Positions 43,938 through 53,427 of a stretch of DNA of 64,000 nucleotides are shown in pieces. The position numbers were made by a program, and so were the translations under genes. Positions within the stretch are counted from its first letter, which is position 1; every line of letters starts with the position of its first letter. Source of the stretch: Nocardia cyriacigeorgica (GTDB lineage Bacteria > Actinomycetota > Actinomycetes > Mycobacteriales > Mycobacteriaceae). Under the pieces are notes generated by a model, which was not told the DNA's origin, ran no database searches, and was given only the letters and a program-made list of their open reading frames with translations. Location of the stretch: contig NZ_JAAGUY010000002.1 in NCBI RefSeq assembly GCF_010868145.1, positions 452,245 to 516,244 on the forward strand. The letters run 5' to 3'.

Positions 43938-45092
43938 TCAGGGCTTCTCGGGAAGCTTGATCGTCTCGGTCGGTGCGTCCGCGTCACCACGGCGCGGGGC
44001 CGACGGTGTGGTGGGCGCCGCGGGCGCCGGACGACGGGGCGGCACACCGCCACGGCCGGCGGTGGCAGCCGCGCCGCCGCCGCGCACACCGAGAACGATG
44101 CCCGCGATCAGCGCGATCACGCCGAGGACGCCGAGGATGATCGGCACGATCCGGCCGAACAGCGACAGCTTGTCGATGTTCTCCTTGGCGACATCCAGCT
44201 GCGACTCGATAGTGGGCTCATCGAAGGCCAGGGTCGCCTTCAGTGCGGTGACCTGGGGCTTGTCGCCGGTCTCGCCGTAGTACATGTGGATGGCCTCTTG
44301 GCCGTCGACGACGGTGCCGGTCTCCGGCTCCACGAACAGGTCGCGGGTGTTGGTGTACCAGCGGTACATGGTGATGTCACCCTCGCCCTCGACGCCCCAC
44401 TTCGCGGCGGGCAGGGTGAGCTTGTAGGCAGGCTGCTGGCTGGCTTCCCACAGGTTCGCCGGCGGGACGACCTGCTGGAAGTGGTAGACCTTGGTGCCGT
44501 TGATCTCGGTCTCTTCGATGAACTTGGCATCGGAGGTGACGCGGGCGGTCCGGTCGAAGTACGGGTAGTCCTTCTTCTCGGTGCCGATCGGGAAGCGGTA
44601 CTGCAGGCCTTCACGCTTGAACGGTTCGGCGACGCTCTCGCCTTCTTTGTTCACGGTGGCCGCGATCGAGCCGTTCGGGTCCTCGTCCACCGGCTCACCG
44701 GACTTGCGGTCGATGGTGACCCGGTCGACCTCGGCGGTCAGCAGGCCGGTGTCGCCCTGCTTGTCGGTGCGACGCAGCGTCGTGCCCGCCTGGACGGTCA
44801 TCTCGGTCGCGTCCGACGGCTCCTCGACGGTGACGAACCGCTGGAAGACCAGCGGCACATCCTTGTCGACCTTCGCCGAGCCCTCGGGGGCGGTCAACGA
44901 TTTGGAGTCGAGCACGAGGCTCTCCGTGCCCTCGGCATTGGTGGCGACGGTGGTGATCTCGAGGTCGAGGGGAGTCTTCGCCATCTTGCTCAAGGTATAA
45001 GTCGGGATCATCAGCGCGGCCACGATGAGCAGCGCGCCGAGGCCCACGAGCAGGCAGGCAACCGTCCTTTTGGTTCCGGCACTCTGTGCCAT
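43938..45092 (-). CDS. DUF3068 membrane protein (PorA family, Rv0227c-like)
   Basis: A 384-residue DUF3068 protein. GAGGAG precedes the ATG at 45092. An N-terminal helix (VACLLVGLGALLIVAALMI) and a C-terminal helix (LFGRIVPIILGVLGVIALIAGIVLGV) bound a large exported beta-rich domain. A Pro/Ala-rich tail of about 45 residues follows. The PorA name is a family label; a porin role in Nocardia is unproven. Synteny with Rv0227c is strong. Confidence 0.87.
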   Translation of the reverse strand: MAQSAGTKRTVACLLVGLGALLIVAALMIPTYTLSKMAKTPLDLEITTVATNAEGTESLVLDSKSLTAPEGSAKVDKDVPLVFQRFVTVEEPSDATEMTVQAGTTLRRTDKQGDTGLLTAEVDRVTIDRKSGEPVDEDPNGSIAATVNKEGESVAEPFKREGLQYRFPIGTEKKDYPYFDRTARVTSDAKFIEETEINGTKVYHFQQVVPPANLWEASQQPAYKLTLPAAKWGVEGEGDITMYRWYTNTRDLFVEPETGTVVDGQEAIHMYYGETGDKPQVTALKATLAFDEPTIESQLDVAKENIDKLSLFGRIVPIILGVLGVIALIAGIVLGVRGGGAAATAGRGGVPPRRPAPAAPTTPSAPRRGDADAPTETIKLPEKP

Positions 45093-45293
45093 GCAAAGTC
45101 TCCTCGTTGTAGAACACGGGTCGCTCCGTCGGTACTGTGGGCATGCCGCAGCACTCGTGAGCCCCGACACTAACAGCCCGGTCGTGAACCACACCGTGTC
45201 GAGGCCGGAATCGGACCTAAAATCGCCCGAGTCTAGCGCGAAAAGTGAAATGTCGGATTCTCATGTCGAAAGCCACAGGGCAGACTGGACTCG

Positions 45294-46478
45294 ATGATCG
45301 CGACCGCACCCACCGCAACGGACGCCCCGGCTCGTCCTCGCGCATTCCTGCCCGCGCTCGAAGGTATGCGCGGAATGGCGGCACTCGGTGTCTTGCTCAC
45401 TCACGTCGCCTTCCAGACGGCGGCGACCGGGGTGCCGGTGCTCGGCAGGCTGCTGGAACGCTTCGATATGGCGGTGGCGGTGTTCTTCGCGCTGTCGGGA
45501 TTCCTGCTGTGGCGCCCGCACGCCGCAGCGGCCCGCGGCCTCGGCAAGGCACCCGGCGTCGGCCGCTACCTGCGCCACCGTGCCGCACGCATCCTGCCCG
45601 CGTACTGGGTGGTGGTGTGTGTGGTGCTCGTGCTGCTGCCGAGCGCGGCCGATACCGCGGGATTCCGGGTATGGCTGTCGAATCTCGCGCTGCTGCAGGT
45701 GTTCATCCCCCTGACGTTGACCGACGGATTGACCCAGATGTGGAGTCTGTCGGTGGAAGTGGCTTTCTATCTGGTGCTGCCGCTGCTGGCTTTCGCACTG
45801 TCGGGGTTGCGTGGTTCGGCGGCGCGCGCGCGGATTCCGGCGGTGCTCGCGCTCGGAGTGATCAGTCTGTCCTGGAATTTCCTTCCGGTGCCGACGCCGG
45901 ATGCCATTCACGCCGACAATTGGCTGCCCGGATATTTGCCGTGGTTCGCCGGGGGCATGCTGCTCGCCGAATTGGCTCTCGATAGCAGGCCGCTATTGCG
46001 TCTTCGCCGGATCGCGGGCAATCAGTGGTTGATGTGGAGTGTGGCCCTTGTGGTCTTCCTGATCTCGGCCACGAACTTCGGCGGGCCCGCCGGGCTGACG
46101 CGCGCCGAGCCGTGGCAGTACGCCGCCAAGATGGCGCTCGGCGCGCTGATCGGATTCACCTTGCTCGCGCCGCTGATCCTGCGCGACTCCGCGGCGGCGC
46201 CGCATCGCTGGCTGGAGTCGCCGGTGTGCCAAGCGATCGGCCGCTGGTCTTACGGCATCTTCATCTGGCACCTCGTGGTGCTGTCGATCGTCTTCCCCGT
46301 GTTCGGAATCATCCCGTTCAGCGGCGATTTCCTGCTCGTGCTCATCCTGACCATCGCCATCACCCTGCCTATCTCCGCGGCGAGCTACGCCCTCATCGAG
46401 GAGCCGGTGCGCCGCTACGTGCGTCGCCGGGACCAGCTTGCGGCGGCGCGCAAGGCGGAGTCGGCCGCGCAGCAATAG
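45294..46478 (+). CDS. Acyltransferase 3 (OafA/TmaT-like, Rv0228 position)
   Basis: A 394-residue integral membrane acyltransferase with about ten helices. The catalytic His is in MAALGVLLTHVAF and the Arg in YLRHRAARILPAYWV, both typical; MWSLSVEVAFYLVLP follows. The C-terminus has VRRYVRR. In Corynebacterineae the Rv0228-type enzyme is reported as TmaT, acetylating trehalose monomycolate before MmpL export. That would make it a partner of the MmpL3 protein in this window. The link to TmaT is from gene order and family, not from the sequence alone. Confidence 0.85.
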   Translation: MIATAPTATDAPARPRAFLPALEGMRGMAALGVLLTHVAFQTAATGVPVLGRLLERFDMAVAVFFALSGFLLWRPHAAAARGLGKAPGVGRYLRHRAARILPAYWVVVCVVLVLLPSAADTAGFRVWLSNLALLQVFIPLTLTDGLTQMWSLSVEVAFYLVLPLLAFALSGLRGSAARARIPAVLALGVISLSWNFLPVPTPDAIHADNWLPGYLPWFAGGMLLAELALDSRPLLRLRRIAGNQWLMWSVALVVFLISATNFGGPAGLTRAEPWQYAAKMALGALIGFTLLAPLILRDSAAAPHRWLESPVCQAIGRWSYGIFIWHLVVLSIVFPVFGIIPFSGDFLLVLILTIAITLPISAASYALIEEPVRRYVRRRDQLAAARKAESAAQQ

Positions 46479-46494
46479 CAATGCGACGGCCGGT

Positions 46495-49400
46495 CTATTC
46501 GTGGCGCGCGGCCTCGTCGTCGTGGCCGGTCTCGTCGTCGGCGCTGCCGGCGTCATCCTCGGCGCTGCGCACCGGAAGTGCCGCGATCCCGACCGCGATG
46601 ACGGCGATGAGCGCGGGCAACTGCACCCACAGCGAACCGCCCATATAGCCGCTGGATGAGCGCCACGGCCCGGTGGACAGAGCGGCGGCCGAGAGCACGG
46701 TGCCGATGCCCGCGGTGACAACGAGCGCGGTGCGCGGAATCCGGTGGACGAAGCGCATCAGTGCGAGACCGGCTGCGGTGAGTGCGGTGCCGACCGGGCC
46801 GGAGATGATCGTGGTGGCGGCGGTGAGACCGACGGCGGGGAGCCAGCGGGTGCGCCAGGTGCGTGGTGCGGGGCCGTCGGCGAGGGCGCGGCCGCGGCGG
46901 GGGAACGCGAGTACCGCGAGCGGGATCAGCAGCAACAGGCCGCCGAAAATCGCCAGGCGGTACCAGCGGTCGACCGGGAACGCGATGGTGATCGGCCCTG
47001 TCGTGCCCTCGGGCAGCAGCCAGCCCTGCTTCCAGCCGTCGACGACGATCGGTTCGAGTTCCCGTCCGTCCTCGGTCTCGGCGGTCCAGCCCACGTTCGT
47101 GCTCAACGGGAGAACCAGAAGCTGCGGGCCGGTTGCCTGGTCAGGTGCGGCAGGCACCGGGTCGACCGCGGGGTTGTCCAGGCGCAACCGGTCGACGAAG
47201 AACAGTTCGGTCGGGGCCGCGATCACATCGACCCGACCAGGGAAGAGGTCGACGGTAGCCGTTGGACTTGTGCAGACGCGCGCGGAAACCGGTGCACCCG
47301 AACGCAGTTCGGCAGCGGTCGCGGTAATCGAGGTCTGGAAAACCTGCCCGCCCAACGCCACCGTCGGCCCGTCCGCGCACCCGACCGTGATCAGCCGGTT
47401 CGGGTCGGCGGGCGCCGGATAGTCCGGGCCGAGCACCGACACCTCGGCCAGTCCGGGCGGCTGGGACTGGGCGAAACCGAGGGCGGTGCGGTCGAGCACC
47501 GGCGCCCAGCTCTGGATGCTGAGTTCGATGCGATCGGTGACCGTTGGATGCAGAGAGATCCGGGTCGTTCCGTCCTCGTCGAGCTCACGGACCTGCGGAC
47601 CGTTGCCGAGGTTCACTGACACCGCGGTCGGCGCGGCGGGCAGGCCGCCCAGTGACGGCGTGATCTCGAGGCCGTCGACGAGTGCCGGTTCGGGCAGCTC
47701 GATGGTCAGAGTGGGTTTGGCGCCGAGTAGGTTGCGCACCGAATCCTCGGGTGCGGTCCAACTGGTGCGTGGGTCGCCGTCGGTGGCGGCGAAGGCTGAT
47801 CCGCGCAGGTCACCCACATCGGACTTACCACGGGCGATCGGGCGGCTCGGATCGGTGAGCAGTGCCTCCAGCGCGGGACCTTGTCGGGTGCGCACGGTCA
47901 GTTCGGGCGTGACCGCCACCGGCTCGGGAACCGATAACGTCCGCTGGAAGGCGCCCATTTCCTCGGGTGCGAGCGCCAGCCCCTTTCCGCAACGCACCCG
48001 GTCCGGAGTGTCGAAACAGGCGCTGCGCCCAGGGAATTCCTGCCCGAGGTCCCAGCCAGCGACGGCAGCCCCCTCCGGGGCGGGTGGCAGCACGGTCCGA
48101 TGCTGGATGTCGACGCGCACCGGGGCGTCGCGCACCGAGTAGTCGTCGAGTGTGAGTTCGCTGATGCCGAACTGTCCGCCACCCGTGCCGTCCTTGGTGC
48201 GGATAGCGGTAACGGTCAGCCAGCTGGTCGAACCGGCGGGCAACGAAATCGACACCTGCGCACCGGGTTCGGAGATACGGGCGGACACGCTGCCGTTGTC
48301 TGTGCGCACCTCAACCCATTTCACCGGATCGCCGATCGCCGCCGCGCTGGTGGTCAAGCGCAGCAGCCCGGAACGGATGGGCTGATCGAGATCGAGCCGA
48401 AGCCATTGACCCACCGCGCGTTCGGCGCCATTGCTGACCCACCCGGTCGCGGGATCGCCGTCGACGGCGGCCACGGTAGAACTGCCGGGCGCGGAACCGC
48501 CGAGCTGGGTGGCATCGGCGGCCGAGCTGGACGCGGTGACGGTCGCGCCGGTCCATTCACCGCGCACCAATTCCGCTCCGGGAACGGGGTAGTCGGGCAC
48601 CAGGTTATGGGTGCGCCGCGCGTCATCCGGTGCGCGCAACGCCGAATTATGGTTGTCCACCTTGCCGAAGTCGGCTTCCCGCGCCATCGGGGTGTCGGTG
48701 AGGATGACTGGCCCCATCGGCAGTCCGGCGCGCTGGGCGTCGGCAGCCAGTAGACGAGGGTCGGCACCCGCGCCGGGATCGCGATTCAGGCGCTCCAGCA
48801 CCTCGGGCCCGCCCTGCACGGTGGGCACCGTATTCAGCGGGACGGTATAGGCGCCGGCGAGCGAATCGGGTGCGCCGGTGCCGCTGCGCAGGTCGGCGGG
48901 GGTGCCGGGGGTCGGGATCTCGACCCGGTAGATCTCGATCGCCGGATAGGCGGGCCGCAGATCGCCGTCGGCGACCAGCCCGTCGGCAATGACACCGGCT
49001 TCGATCGGATCGCCGAACTCGGCCACCTTGTGCAGCCCCGGCGAACTGTCGAGCGCCTGATGAGCGAGCATGGGCCGGGTCGAGCGCGAGGTATCCGGGT
49101 CGAGGTCGTTGCGCAACACCACGACGCCGATTCCTTGACCGGCCAATGTCGCGGCCAGCCCGGCCGACGGCCGTCCGTCGGCGATCAGCCGCTGCACCGA
49201 ATCCATCGCGCGGATTGTGCCCGGCGGATTGAGCGGCACCGCGTCGCGTACCGCCCACGGTGTCTGCGCCAGCGCCTGGAGCGGCTCGTCGCGAGTCAGA
49301 CCCCACACCTGACTGCCGAACGGCGCACCGGGTACGACAAGGGCTCGGGTGTCGGCGGCATTGTGCTCCAGCCACTGCGCGGTCTGGCGCCAGTAATCGG

Positions 49401-50826
49401 GTACCTCGTCGTAGGCGCCGCGCGGTGCGAGCTTCCCGGTCCAGGCCAATGAGGTTGACAAGGCGAGCGCGGTGAGAATCAATGCCGCCACCGCCACTTT
49501 CCGGTCCCGTTCGGGATGGGCGAACGCGCTGCGCCAGACCGGCATCGGCACCGAGGCGGGCAGCGGGACGCGAGCGATGAGATGGGCGAGACCGAGCACC
49601 AGCGGGATCCGGATGAGCGGCTCGAGCTTGTGCACATTGCGCAGCGGTGCACCGCTCGAATCCAGGAAGACCCGCACCGATTCGGCGAACGGACCACCGA
49701 GTTCGCCGACGTATCCGGCGCTGATACCGACCAGCCCGACGCACAGGATCAACGTCAGCCGCCCACGTCCCGGCATCGACCGCATCGCCAGCCCTGCCAT
49801 ACCCGCTGCTGCGATCAGCCCGGTCGCCAGCACTGCGGCAGGCTGGGTGACCAGCACGGCGCCCGCGATGCGTTCCGGTGAGACGAACGGCGTCCAACTG
49901 TCGGTGCCGCGCAGCACTTCACCGAGCGAGGCCCACTGGGTGGTGACGCCCGAGGATTCGATGAAGTCCAAGAACGGCGGGCTCACCCGGCCGAGCAGCA
50001 GCAGCGGCACCGCCCACCAGAACGTCGCGAGCACCAGCAGCGGAACCCACGCAAGGGTGAAGCGCCACCATCGCCGATTCGGCCGGTAGGAAGCCCACCA
50101 CAGCAGAGCCGGCAGGAACGCCGCGACGGTCGCCACCGCGTTCACCGCGCCCATCAGCGCCAACGCCAGTGCGCTGCCCGCGGGTGATCGCGCACCGCCG
50201 CGTCGTCGCTGGTAAGCCGTACCGAGTGCGGCGGGAGCCAACAGCACCCATGGCGCCAGCACCATCGGCAGCGTTTCCGATGAGATCGACCCGAGAGTGG
50301 TCAGTACCCGCGGCGACAGTGTGAACGCGACCGCCGCGACTCCCCGTGAGCCCCGGCTGCCGATCCCGAGCGTTTCGCACAGCCGCACGATGCCCCAGAA
50401 TCCCGCGAGCAGCAGCAGCGCCCACCAGATCCGCTGGGTAACCCAGGCAGGGAGTCCGAGCAGGTCGCCGAGAGAGAAGAACGTCCCGTGCGGGAAGAAA
50501 TAGCCGTAAGCCTGGTTTTGCACCTGCCCCATCGGCGCCTGGCTGCTCCACATATGTGAAGCGCGGTCCAGGAACCCGAGCGGGTTCTCGGCCAGGTCGT
50601 ATTTGGTGTCGGCGACGGTGAGGCCGGGAGCTTGGAGGAATGTCAGCAGGAACGCGGCGACGACCGTGCCCGCGAACCAGCGTGTGCCCAGTGGGGCGGT
50701 CTCGGAAGCGGGGGCGTCGGCCGTATTCGCACGCGGATCACCTGTACCCATGGGCGACCGGTCGGTATCCGGCCGACTCACTGGGGTTCGGGTGGCATCG
50801 GGCATCTCATGGGTATCGGTCGGCAT
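46495..50826 (-). CDS. aftD: Alpha-(1->3)-arabinofuranosyltransferase AftD
   Basis: A 1443-residue envelope glycosyltransferase. About ten N-terminal membrane helices (residues 45-440) form the GT-C domain (DUF3367), with the early acidic pair in VADTKYDLAENPLGFLDRA. Long extracytoplasmic domains carry carbohydrate-binding modules; a discoidin-like piece is DGDPATGWVSNGAERAVGQW. A final cluster of helices follows after residue 1220. AftD adds branching arabinose to arabinogalactan and lipoarabinomannan, with polyprenyl-phosphoarabinose as donor. Size and order agree with Rv0236c. Upstream codons to 50850 add a few residues. Confidence 0.93.
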   Translation of the reverse strand: MPTDTHEMPDATRTPVSRPDTDRSPMGTGDPRANTADAPASETAPLGTRWFAGTVVAAFLLTFLQAPGLTVADTKYDLAENPLGFLDRASHMWSSQAPMGQVQNQAYGYFFPHGTFFSLGDLLGLPAWVTQRIWWALLLLAGFWGIVRLCETLGIGSRGSRGVAAVAFTLSPRVLTTLGSISSETLPMVLAPWVLLAPAALGTAYQRRRGGARSPAGSALALALMGAVNAVATVAAFLPALLWWASYRPNRRWWRFTLAWVPLLVLATFWWAVPLLLLGRVSPPFLDFIESSGVTTQWASLGEVLRGTDSWTPFVSPERIAGAVLVTQPAAVLATGLIAAAGMAGLAMRSMPGRGRLTLILCVGLVGISAGYVGELGGPFAESVRVFLDSSGAPLRNVHKLEPLIRIPLVLGLAHLIARVPLPASVPMPVWRSAFAHPERDRKVAVAALILTALALSTSLAWTGKLAPRGAYDEVPDYWRQTAQWLEHNAADTRALVVPGAPFGSQVWGLTRDEPLQALAQTPWAVRDAVPLNPPGTIRAMDSVQRLIADGRPSAGLAATLAGQGIGVVVLRNDLDPDTSRSTRPMLAHQALDSSPGLHKVAEFGDPIEAGVIADGLVADGDLRPAYPAIEIYRVEIPTPGTPADLRSGTGAPDSLAGAYTVPLNTVPTVQGGPEVLERLNRDPGAGADPRLLAADAQRAGLPMGPVILTDTPMAREADFGKVDNHNSALRAPDDARRTHNLVPDYPVPGAELVRGEWTGATVTASSSAADATQLGGSAPGSSTVAAVDGDPATGWVSNGAERAVGQWLRLDLDQPIRSGLLRLTTSAAAIGDPVKWVEVRTDNGSVSARISEPGAQVSISLPAGSTSWLTVTAIRTKDGTGGGQFGISELTLDDYSVRDAPVRVDIQHRTVLPPAPEGAAVAGWDLGQEFPGRSACFDTPDRVRCGKGLALAPEEMGAFQRTLSVPEPVAVTPELTVRTRQGPALEALLTDPSRPIARGKSDVGDLRGSAFAATDGDPRTSWTAPEDSVRNLLGAKPTLTIELPEPALVDGLEITPSLGGLPAAPTAVSVNLGNGPQVRELDEDGTTRISLHPTVTDRIELSIQSWAPVLDRTALGFAQSQPPGLAEVSVLGPDYPAPADPNRLITVGCADGPTVALGGQVFQTSITATAAELRSGAPVSARVCTSPTATVDLFPGRVDVIAAPTELFFVDRLRLDNPAVDPVPAAPDQATGPQLLVLPLSTNVGWTAETEDGRELEPIVVDGWKQGWLLPEGTTGPITIAFPVDRWYRLAIFGGLLLLIPLAVLAFPRRGRALADGPAPRTWRTRWLPAVGLTAATTIISGPVGTALTAAGLALMRFVHRIPRTALVVTAGIGTVLSAAALSTGPWRSSSGYMGGSLWVQLPALIAVIAVGIAALPVRSAEDDAGSADDETGHDDEAARHE

Positions 50827-51092
50827 CTCAGGGCATCGAATCGAGCACACGCGAGGATAGCCGCGTCATTCGCAGGACCGGGCTCGTGCGAGGTGGACGC
50901 CAGGCGAATCGCCGATGTGACGGGGTCACGAAAGCGCGACAGCCGGTCGAGCCGAATAGTTGCCCGTGGCACCGGTTGATCGCGGTGTTCTCACGGGGCT
51001 CCGGACCGTAGCGCTGCACAGGTTCGGCGTGCACCACGGTCGGTGGATCGCTCACGCCGGGCGCGAGCGATCCGAGGCGAACCGGGTGTGGA

Positions 51093-51263
51093 TCAGCGGC
51101 TGCCGTATTCGACGTTGTTCAGCAGCGAGGAGTCGGCGTCGCCGCTGCGGTCGATGTCCGGGCGGGAGTTCTGCTGCACTGCCGCCGTGATGATGAACAC
51201 CGCGATCGCACCCAGGACGGCGCCGGCGACCGCACTAGCGGCACCAGGTACAGCAAAATTCAT
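51093..51263 (-). CDS. DUF2613 small membrane protein (Rv0236A-like)
   Basis: A 56-residue protein. It starts at ATG 51263 (GGAG upstream), with MNFAVPGAAS, a single hydrophobic helix over residues 11-29, then a hydrophilic tail ending VEYGSR. Position upstream of aftD and size match Rv0236A, the small DUF2613 gene before AftD in mycobacteria. It could be a subunit or stabiliser of AftD; this is inferred from gene order only. Confidence 0.85.
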   Translation of the reverse strand: MNFAVPGAASAVAGAVLGAIAVFIITAAVQQNSRPDIDRSGDADSSLLNNVEYGSR

Positions 51264-51473
51264 CGGGGCACTCCAATACTTCGCGGAAGGCAGGTATTCC
51301 CGGCCAACCTAGCAGGACTTCGGCCATCCGCGTATGCGCAGGCCTCCAATAGCGAGCAGGTATTTTCGGATCCGCCGGTGACGGCGGTCGCACGGACGCT
51401 GCCTGGCAGGACCACACCGCCTGGTCGGCGGCGGGTTCGGTGGGGCCCGCGCTCGGTTCCGGTCGCCAGGTGA

Positions 51474-52568
51474 TCAGTGCGGCGGCAGGGCGCAGTTCAG
51501 GCTGTCGAGCAGGGTGCGGAGCTTGGCCGTGGTTTCGTCCAGCTCGATCTGCGGCTCCGAAGCCGAGACGATCCCGCCGCCGGCGAACGCACGCAGCGAC
51601 AGGCCGTCGGCCGCGACCTCGGCGCATCGGATCGCCACCACCCAGTCGCCGTCACCGTTGGCATCGCACCAGCCGGCCGCGCCGCCATAAAACCCGCGGT
51701 CGCCTTCCAGCTCGACGATGGCATCGAGCGCCTCCGTGGTCGGCGTACCGCATACCGCAGGTGTCGGATGCAGCAGCAGCGCCAATTCGAGCGCGGTCGG
51801 CGCCGGGTCGCGCAGTGTGCCGATGATCGGCGTGCCCAGGTGCCAGACCTGCTGGGTCTGGACCAGTTCCGGATCCTCGGGGATCGACAGTGACGAGCAC
51901 AGCGGGTTCAGCTTGTCAGCGATCCACTCGATGACGAACGCGTGCTCATCGCGATTCTTGGTGCTCGCCAGCAACTCTCGGGCCTGCGCGGCATCGGCGT
52001 CGGGATCGGCCAGCCGGGGCAGTGTGCCCGCGAGTGGATGCAGCGTGACGGTGTTGCCGTGCCTGGACACCAGCACCTCCGGCGTCGCACCCACCAGTGT
52101 CTCGCCCGGACGTCCGGCCGGAGTCAGATCCACCGCATAGACGTGGGCTCGCGGATGCCGGATCAGCAGGTGCGCGGCCACCACTTCCGGGTCGAGCGCA
52201 TCCTCCGACGCGGCGAGTACCGATCGTGCCGCCACCACCTTGCGCAACGGCTGCCGTGGATCGCCGAGCTGCTCGACCAGTTTCGCCACCCGGGCCACGT
52301 GCTCGCCGGGGCTCGGCAGCTCGCTGATCACCCTGACCTCGGGCAGATCGGGTACCGCGGCAGGCCGCCAGGGCCCGGCCGTGTGCTCGACCCGCCCAGG
52401 GACGGTCAATGCCGCCTTTTCCCGTGGATCGAAGGGCAGCGCCCCCACCACCATCGCGGCCGATCCGTCGCGCAGTGCTGCCACCGCCTGCTGTGCGTCG
52501 TCGAAAGCGGCGCGCGTGTCGTGCGCCCGGATCACACCGTCCGGCGTAGCCAGCAAGAACCCGTCCAT
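51474..52568 (-). CDS. Isochorismate synthase (MenF/EntC family)
   Basis: A 364-residue chorismate-utilising enzyme. Catalytic segments: PLRKVVAARSV, GETLVGATPEVLVSRHGNTVTLHPLAGT (with the substrate/Mg2+ Glu), KNRDEHAFVIEWIADKLNP, LHPTPAVCGTPTTEAL, and FYGGAAGWCDANGDGDWVVAIRCAEV, then a Gly-rich GGGIV end. It converts chorismate to isochorismate, for menaquinone or a siderophore; no downstream genes of either path are nearby. Not present at this point of H37Rv as I recall. Confidence 0.92.
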   Translation of the reverse strand: MDGFLLATPDGVIRAHDTRAAFDDAQQAVAALRDGSAAMVVGALPFDPREKAALTVPGRVEHTAGPWRPAAVPDLPEVRVISELPSPGEHVARVAKLVEQLGDPRQPLRKVVAARSVLAASEDALDPEVVAAHLLIRHPRAHVYAVDLTPAGRPGETLVGATPEVLVSRHGNTVTLHPLAGTLPRLADPDADAAQARELLASTKNRDEHAFVIEWIADKLNPLCSSLSIPEDPELVQTQQVWHLGTPIIGTLRDPAPTALELALLLHPTPAVCGTPTTEALDAIVELEGDRGFYGGAAGWCDANGDGDWVVAIRCAEVAADGLSLRAFAGGGIVSASEPQIELDETTAKLRTLLDSLNCALPPH

Positions 52569-52659
52569 AGCTCGACGGTATCCGCGCGAATCGCGGAGTT
52601 GTTGGGCTACGTCCGCCGGGGCGACGAAGATCTCACCGGAGCCAGGAGGGCGGCATCAT

Positions 52660-52790
52660 GGGCGCTGCCGGACGCAGTCCGTCGGCAGACCGCGCATGGC
52701 CGGAGCGAATGCGGAGGTACGCATAACGGGCGCTGCCGGACGCAGTCCGTCGGCAGACCGCGCATGGCCGGAGCGAATGCGGAGGTACGC
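52660..52790. repeat. Direct duplication of a 63-bp hairpin-bearing element
   Basis: Two identical 63-base copies (52660-52722 and 52728-52790) separated by five bases, period 68. Each holds a hairpin: CTGCCG(G)ACG-loop-CGTCGGCAG, a 9-bp stem with one bulged G. The second copy ends exactly before the uspA stop codon. This resembles small intergenic repeat elements; whether other copies exist elsewhere in the genome cannot be seen here. Confidence 0.85.
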
Positions 52791-53258
52791 TCACTTGCCC
52801 GGCGGGACCAGCAGTACGGGCCGGTGACAGTGTTTGAGGACGGCATCGGCGACACTGCTGTGCAATAGCGCGCGGATGCCGGTGGCGCCGCGGGTGCCCG
52901 CGACGACGATGTCGACATCGAGGTCGTCGGCGCATTCGACGATGGCGTTCCAGATCGTCGAGGTGCATTCGGCGGTTCTGGCCTCGGCATTGAGTCCGGC
53001 CAATTCGGCCAGGCGTACGCCCTCACGATTGGTTTCGCGAGCCGAGACGTAGGCGATGTCCTCGATCTCCTCGTCGGGCACCCATTCCGGCTGCATCACC
53101 CCGGACAGGCCGGAGATGCGGGCGGCCTGGCGCACCATGGGTTCCCATGCGGTCAGCACCACCGCGCGATCGGCCGTGAGGAATCGTCCGGCGTATTCGA
53201 TGGCCCGTTTGGCGTTCTCGGATCCGTCGTAGGCGATGAGCATCAGATCGCAGGGCAC
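52791..53258 (-). CDS. Universal stress protein (UspA family)
   Basis: A 155-residue single-domain UspA protein from a GTG at 53258 with GGGAGG upstream. LIAYDGSENAKRAIEYAGRF is the N-terminal strand-helix, and the ATP-binding loop GTRGATGIRALLHSSVADAV fits the G-x2-G-x9-S/G-S/T pattern, ending in RPVLLVPPG. It probably binds ATP and responds to hypoxia or starvation. Just downstream lies the duplicated 63-bp element. Confidence 0.9.
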   Translation of the reverse strand: MPCDLMLIAYDGSENAKRAIEYAGRFLTADRAVVLTAWEPMVRQAARISGLSGVMQPEWVPDEEIEDIAYVSARETNREGVRLAELAGLNAEARTAECTSTIWNAIVECADDLDVDIVVAGTRGATGIRALLHSSVADAVLKHCHRPVLLVPPGK

Positions 53259-53381
53259 GACGACCTCCCGGTGGTCTCATGGCTACGTCCTCAGGTTACT
53301 CCGGCAACTCGCTTGCTCCGGGTATCCGCGCCCCTCATCGGGCATTGATGCCATGCCGCGGGCTTCTGTGTGGCAGCCGCA

Positions 53382-53427
53382 CGGATTACCGTCGAGACAT
53401 GCGCGCGGATTACCGTCGACACATGCG
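53382..53427 (+). repeat. 24-bp tandem duplication spanning the nagZ start
   Basis: CGGATTACCGTCGAGACATGCG at 53382-53403 recurs at 53406-53427 with one change, period 24 bases (8 codons). Both copies carry an in-frame ATG (53399 and 53423). The second is the likely nagZ start; the first is the duplicated ancestor or an alternative start. Confidence 0.75.
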
